In this document: in pieces, positions 1-6,941 of the stretch
How the letters are laid out: every line of letters begins with the position of its first letter
Position numbering within the stretch: the stretch's first letter is position 1
Source: Eubacteriaceae bacterium UBA7485
Lineage (GTDB): Bacteria > Bacillota > Clostridia > Eubacteriales > Eubacteriaceae
Length of the DNA stretch: 6,941 nucleotides
Direction: 5' to 3'
Assembly (NCBI GenBank): GCA_002478485.1
Contig: DLOL01000078.1
Span: 5,218-12,158, forward strand
Translations under genes and position numbers: made by a program
The notes under the pieces: model-generated
What the model was told of the DNA's origin: nothing
Database searches by the model: none
What the model saw: the letters and a program-made list of their open reading frames with translations, nothing else

Positions 1-476
1 GATCCGCCGGATGAGCCGCCCGGAACATAGGCCGTATTCCAGGGATTCTTTGTTTTTCTCAGTGCGGAGGTTTCGCTTGAAGACCCCATGGCGAATTCAT
101 CCATGTTGGTCTTTCCGATTAAGATCCCGCCTTTTTCCTCCAGTGTGTTGTAGACCGTGGAATTATAGGGAGGCACAAAATTGGAGAGGATCTTGGAAGA
201 GCAGGTGGTAAGAATACCATCTGTGCACATATTGTCTTTGAGCGCGTAAGGAATTGCGTCAAGAGGATTGGTCAAGCCGTTTTTCTTGACTTCTTCATCC
301 ATTCTCTCCGCTTTTTCTTCAGCCTGATCCACTAGTGTGGTGACATAGGCTTCAATAACCGGTTCTTCTTCTTTGATTCGATCTCCGACAGCATTGACGA
401 TCTCAGAAGGGGTGATTTCGCCTTCTTTTAAGAGGCTGTGAAGCTCTGTAACAGTTTTATTCGCTAATTCTTTCAT
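1..476 (-). CDS. gatA: Glutamyl-tRNA(Gln)/aspartyl-tRNA(Asn) amidotransferase subunit A, N-terminal part (cut by window edge)
   Basis: GatA is the glutaminase subunit of cytoplasmic GatCAB. It releases ammonia from glutamine (or asparagine) so that GatB can amidate Glu-tRNA(Gln) or Asp-tRNA(Asn). My reverse-strand translation from the ATG at 476-474 starts MKELANKTVTELHSLL and stays open for 158 codons to the window edge; the family is about 480-490 residues, so two thirds lies outside. Amidase-signature features are clear: Lys80 in ALKDN, the GKTNMDEFAMGSSSE block at about 121-135, and the Gly/Ser loop PGGSSGGS at 152-159 with Ser155. By alignment to the known Lys-Ser-Ser triad, Lys80 and Ser155 are catalytic and the nucleophilic Ser, expected some 24 residues later, is past the edge. 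The start lies 9 nt after the gatC stop. Nothing visible suggests a broken gene. GatB is expected next, but this is inference. Confidence 0.96.
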   Translation of the reverse strand, partial: MKELANKTVTELHSLLKEGEITPSEIVNAVGDRIKEEEPVIEAYVTTLVDQAEEKAERMDEEVKKNGLTNPLDAIPYALKDNMCTDGILTTCSSKILSNFVPPYNSTVYNTLEEKGGILIGKTNMDEFAMGSSSETSALRKTKNPWNTAYVPGGSSGG

Positions 477-481
477 GAAAG

Positions 482-486
482 CTCTC
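482..486 (-). promoter_or_regulatory. gatA ribosome binding site touching the gatC stop codon
   Basis: On the minus strand the junction reads TAG-AGAG-CTTTC-ATG. The purine run GAGAG shares its first G with the gatC stop codon and ends 5 nt before the gatA ATG. It is a modest match to the Shine-Dalgarno consensus. The position suggests that gatA translation is coupled to termination on gatC, which would help keep the two subunits balanced. The coupling is inferred from spacing alone. Confidence 0.5.
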
Positions 487-773
487 TATTCTATAACACG
501 CGGCACTTTGAAAGCATGACTTTCGGATTCAGGCGCGTTCTGAAGCACTTTTTCGATCGGAAGGGATTCTTCCACCACATCTTCTCTAAACACGTTCTGA
601 AGCGGAAGGATATGTTCTGTCGGTTCAACACCTTCTGTATCCAGCTCGTTCAGCGCGGCGATATAGTCTAAGACCGCCGACATATCTTTCTGGAGCTTTT
701 CCGATTCTTCTTCTGTAAAAGCGATTCGGGCAAGAGAAGCCACATAATCAACTTCTTCTCTGGAAATCTTCAT
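486..773 (-). CDS. gatC: Glutamyl-tRNA(Gln)/aspartyl-tRNA(Asn) amidotransferase subunit C
   Basis: GatC is the small subunit that wraps around and stabilises the GatA-GatB interface in the tRNA-dependent amidotransferase. The 95-residue product has the usual family length (about 95-100). It opens with the typical N-terminal block MKISREEVDYVASLARIAFT, followed by a charged helical stretch (EEESEKLQKDMSAVLDYIAAL, about 21-41), then a segment resembling the family's D-T-E-G-V-E-P-T motif at about 45-52, and a C-terminal part ending in the characteristic S-H-A-F-K-V-P-R-V-I-E. The ATG at 773 is preceded by AGGA (784-787) with a 10-nt spacer, slightly long but acceptable. The gene follows ligA after 48 nt, the widest gap in the window, and that gap holds a candidate promoter. 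It is followed by gatA after 9 nt. No catalytic residues are expected in this subunit. Confidence 0.97.
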   Translation of the reverse strand: MKISREEVDYVASLARIAFTEEESEKLQKDMSAVLDYIAALNELDTEGVEPTEHILPLQNVFREDVVEESLPIEKVLQNAPESESHAFKVPRVIE

Positions 774-783
774 CTATTTTAAA

Positions 784-787
784 TCCT
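784..787 (-). promoter_or_regulatory. gatC ribosome binding site
   Basis: The minus strand reads AGGA-TTTAAAATAG-ATG, a core Shine-Dalgarno site with a 10-nt spacer to the gatC start. The A/T-rich spacer should be unstructured. There is no other in-frame start nearby that fits the conserved GatC N-terminus. Confidence 0.55.
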
Positions 788-813
788 GTTCTTTCTTAAG
801 ATCACAACGTTTT

Positions 814-5038
<4,225 letters not shown>

Positions 5039-5041
5039 AGT

Positions 5042-5048
5042 CTTCCTT
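5042..5048 (-). promoter_or_regulatory. Strong pcrA ribosome binding site behind the kinase stop codon
   Basis: The minus strand reads TAA-AAAGGAAGACT-ATG: the kinase stop, then AAGGAAG, with the AGGA core ending 5 nt before the pcrA ATG. It is the best Shine-Dalgarno match in the window. It supports the ATG at 5038 and suggests pcrA can be initiated efficiently from a message that also carries the kinase. Confidence 0.7.
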
Positions 5049-5049
5049 T

Positions 5050-6369
5050 TTAGCTTTCCTCCACGTCAAACACCGGGAAGGTCAGGATCATTTTTGTTCC
5101 CACCCCTTCGGTACTTTCGACTTTTATGGAGGCTCTGTGCTCATCCAGAATCCACTTCGCGATGGACAGGCCTAGACCTGTTCCGCCGGCCGCTCTTGAG
5201 CGCGCTTTATCCACGCGGTAAAAGCGTTCAAAAATATGGCTTACGGCATCTTTCGGTATGCCGATTCCTGTATCCTGGACAATCACTTTAATTTTTTCAT
5301 CTTTCTGGAACACTTTAACGGTCACACTGCCGCCTTCCGGGGTGTATTTGACAGCGTTATCGATCAGGATGGTGAGCAGCTCATCCAGAGATTTCTCCGA
5401 TCCCCGTACAAACAGCTCCGCCTCTTCACAGTCTGCCGTAAGCCTGATTTGTTTCTTTACAGCAAGGCCCTGCATACGCTCTGTAATCATTAAAACCAGA
5501 TATGTCAGGTCGACCGGCTCGAAATTTGTAATCATCTCGCCGGCATCGGCTTTGGCAAGCGTGAGAAGATTCTCGATAATTGCTTTCATGCGTTTGGTTT
5601 CAAAATAGGCGTTGTCCACCCAGTTCAGCTGGCTCTCCACAGTCTGATCTTCATGATCCTTTAAAACTTCCAGGTTTGTCTGGATCACGGATACTGGTGT
5701 CCTCAGCTCATGAGAAGCGTCGGCGAGAAAATCCCTCTGCATTTGATAGCTTTTCTTAATCGGGGCTAGGGTCTTTCCCGAGAGAAAATAGCCCGCCACA
5801 ACAGAAAGGATAATCCCTGCACCGAGTGTAAGAATAATCCAGCGTGTCGGTGTCTTCAGAACTGCTCTTTCTGTCCCCATATCGCGGATGGTCTGGACAA
5901 TCAGCACCCTCCCCGAGCTTTCCACGCTCAGATAAGTGCAGATCTTCAAATCCAGCTTTTGGTTTTGGTAATCCGTCACAACCAGTCCGCTTGAAGGATG
6001 TTCCGTAAAAAGATAGTCAATGTAGGCTCTGAGCACGTCCGCGCCAACCGGCTGGTACTGCGAAGAAGCCACAACGTGAAACTGATCGTTCCAAACATCG
6101 TAAGCCACTTCTTCCTCATCAAGCGAATCGGTCAGATCCTTAAAATTTTTATGAAACTCTTCCACCACGCCGCTTTCGGTGCGGACCTGCGAGACTTCGT
6201 AAGCGCCTGCAAGCTGCCGTGCGGCCAGTGTGAGAGTGTCTCTTGCATTGGATTCAAGTGAAAGGCTCAGAGAAAAGTACAGCAAAAGCGCTGTTACGAT
6301 CCCAATGCTTGCTGTGATAAGCGTGAAAATGAAAGTCAGCTCCACTCTGAGTCTTTTAAAGTTTTTCAT
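5050..6369 (-). CDS. Membrane sensor histidine kinase of a two-component system
   Basis: A 439-residue sensor kinase that should autophosphorylate on His and pass the phosphate to the adjacent response regulator. Membrane segment 1 is at about 11-32 and segment 2 at about 177-196; between them lies an extracytoplasmic sensor region of about 140 residues that I do not recognise. The second segment is followed after only about 23 residues by the H box DASHELRTP with phospho-acceptor His220, so a full HAMP domain (about 50 residues) does not fit; a short LAPIKKSYQMQ linker takes its place, as in some CiaH/PhoR-like kinases. The ATPase part has the N box (DNAVKYTP, Asn338), G1 box (DTGIGIP, 366-372), F box (FERFYRVDKARS) and G2 box (GGTGLGLS, 395-402), all intact. 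The start is 2 nt after the regulator stop, with no Shine-Dalgarno site at a normal distance, so reinitiation is likely. The signal is unknown, so no gene symbol is given. Confidence 0.96.
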   Translation of the reverse strand: MKNFKRLRVELTFIFTLITASIGIVTALLLYFSLSLSLESNARDTLTLAARQLAGAYEVSQVRTESGVVEEFHKNFKDLTDSLDEEEVAYDVWNDQFHVVASSQYQPVGADVLRAYIDYLFTEHPSSGLVVTDYQNQKLDLKICTYLSVESSGRVLIVQTIRDMGTERAVLKTPTRWIILTLGAGIILSVVAGYFLSGKTLAPIKKSYQMQRDFLADASHELRTPVSVIQTNLEVLKDHEDQTVESQLNWVDNAYFETKRMKAIIENLLTLAKADAGEMITNFEPVDLTYLVLMITERMQGLAVKKQIRLTADCEEAELFVRGSEKSLDELLTILIDNAVKYTPEGGSVTVKVFQKDEKIKVIVQDTGIGIPKDAVSHIFERFYRVDKARSRAAGGTGLGLSIAKWILDEHRASIKVESTEGVGTKMILTFPVFDVEES

Positions 6370-6371
6370 GC

Positions 6372-6941
6372 CTAAGCGTCTTTAGTGAGAATGTAACCTT
6401 TTCCGCGCTTGGTCATGATCTTGGTTTTCGAGCCTGCGAGCTTTTTCCTCAGGTAATGAATATAAAGCTCAACGGAGTTTTCTGTGATGTCCGATCCCTC
6501 TCCCCAGACTCTTTCCTTGATCTCTTCTTTGGAGAGCGGATGAGCCGTGTTTTTGATCAGCTCCTCTAAGAGGAGCGCTTCCTTTTGCGTGAGCGAGACG
6601 GCTTTGTGTCCTGCCGTCAGCTCAAAAGTATCCATATTCAAAGAAAGGTCGTTAAACGTCAGCTTGTCTTCAATATAGATCTCCCATGGTCTTCGCCCAA
6701 GCGCGTGAACCCTTGCGAGAAGCTCGTCCGTCTCAAACGGTTTGACGAGATAATCGTCCGCTCCCGCGTTAAATCCCTTCACTTTGTCCTGAAGCGAATC
6801 TTTTGCCGTTAAAAACAGGACCGGCACATGAGATCCGTCTTCTCGAATGCGCTCGAGCACTTCAAACCCGTCCATCTTCGGGAGCATGACGTCAAGCACA
6901 ATCACGTCATAGCGGTTTGCCCGCGCAAGTTCAAGTCCCCT
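6372..6941 (-). CDS. OmpR/PhoB-family response regulator (N-terminus cut by window edge)
   Basis: A DNA-binding response regulator, and the expected partner of the kinase that follows. The frame stays open to the right edge, giving 189 visible residues beginning RGLELARANRYDVIVLDVML. A GTG at 6905-6903 is an internal Val codon in the receiver core and not the start; about 35 residues, including the acidic pocket, are missing, since the family is about 225 residues. The receiver shows the phospho-acceptor Asp in VLDVMLP (visible residue 17, bases 6893-6891), the conserved Thr in FLTAKD and the Lys in LVKPF. A winged-helix DNA-binding domain fills the C-terminal half: VSLTQKEALLLEELI, then ERVWGEGSDITENSVELYIHYLRKKL as the recognition region, then the wing with TKRGKGYIL. 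It ends TAG at 6374-6372, 2 nt before the kinase start. Its target promoters cannot be told from the window. Confidence 0.95.
   Translation of the reverse strand, partial: RGLELARANRYDVIVLDVMLPKMDGFEVLERIREDGSHVPVLFLTAKDSLQDKVKGFNAGADDYLVKPFETDELLARVHALGRRPWEIYIEDKLTFNDLSLNMDTFELTAGHKAVSLTQKEALLLEELIKNTAHPLSKEEIKERVWGEGSDITENSVELYIHYLRKKLAGSKTKIMTKRGKGYILTKDA

Noticed and set aside
162..167. TATAAT on the minus strand inside gatA, considered as a promoter
   Set aside because: The position 17 nt upstream (TCCTCT) has no resemblance to a -35 element, and the bases encode conserved GatA residues.
794..801. 8-bp perfect palindrome TCTTAAGA in the ligA-gatC gap, considered as an operator or terminator stem
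   Set aside because: It has no loop, no G/C-rich stem and no following T run on the minus strand, and symmetry does not extend further. It is too short to distinguish from chance.
5258..5608. 116-codon plus-strand open frame opposite the kinase ATPase domain
   Set aside because: It overlaps another plus-strand open frame and both mirror the conserved kinase codons, so it is best explained as an artefact of codon use.
6903..6905. GTG as the response regulator start
   Set aside because: It encodes the Val just before the phospho-acceptor strand. The frame continues upstream with typical receiver sequence to the window edge.

Overview
The window holds six genes, all on the minus strand and read from the right edge to the left. 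In transcription order they are: an OmpR/PhoB-type response regulator (start cut off by the right edge), its sensor histidine kinase, the UvrD-family helicase PcrA, the NAD+-dependent DNA ligase LigA, GatC, and the first 158 codons of GatA (end cut off by the left edge). Nearly every base is coding. The gaps between successive genes are 2, 11, 11, 48 and 9 nt, so no stretch approaches 300 bases without a gene.

The organism is most likely a Firmicute (Bacillota), probably of the Clostridia/Erysipelotrichia side. This is inferred from the pcrA-ligA-gatCA order, the PcrA C-terminal Tudor-like tail, an NAD+-dependent ligase, use of GatCAB (indirect Gln-tRNA and/or Asn-tRNA synthesis), and short AGGA-type Shine-Dalgarno sites. 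Base composition looks intermediate by eye; I did not compute it. I cannot name a genus. The lipoprotein gene camS, which lies between ligA and gatC in many Lactobacillales, and pcrB, which precedes pcrA in Bacillus, are both absent from these positions.

Region by region: 6372-6941 response regulator; 5050-6369 histidine kinase, starting 2 nt after the regulator stop; 2843-5038 pcrA, whose strong Shine-Dalgarno site sits just behind the kinase stop; 822-2831 ligA, 11 nt after pcrA; a 48-nt gap with a good candidate sigma-A promoter whose -35 lies in the end of ligA; 486-773 gatC; 1-476 gatA.

The genes form three functional pairs: signal transduction (regulator and kinase), DNA unwinding and nick sealing (PcrA and LigA), and tRNA-dependent amidation (GatC and GatA, with GatB expected beyond the left edge). 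The four right-hand genes look like one transcription unit. The gatCA part may also have its own promoter. The families are all well known. I see no mobile element, CRISPR array, RNA gene or novel system here. The most notable feature is the tight linkage of a two-component system to housekeeping replication/repair and translation genes.
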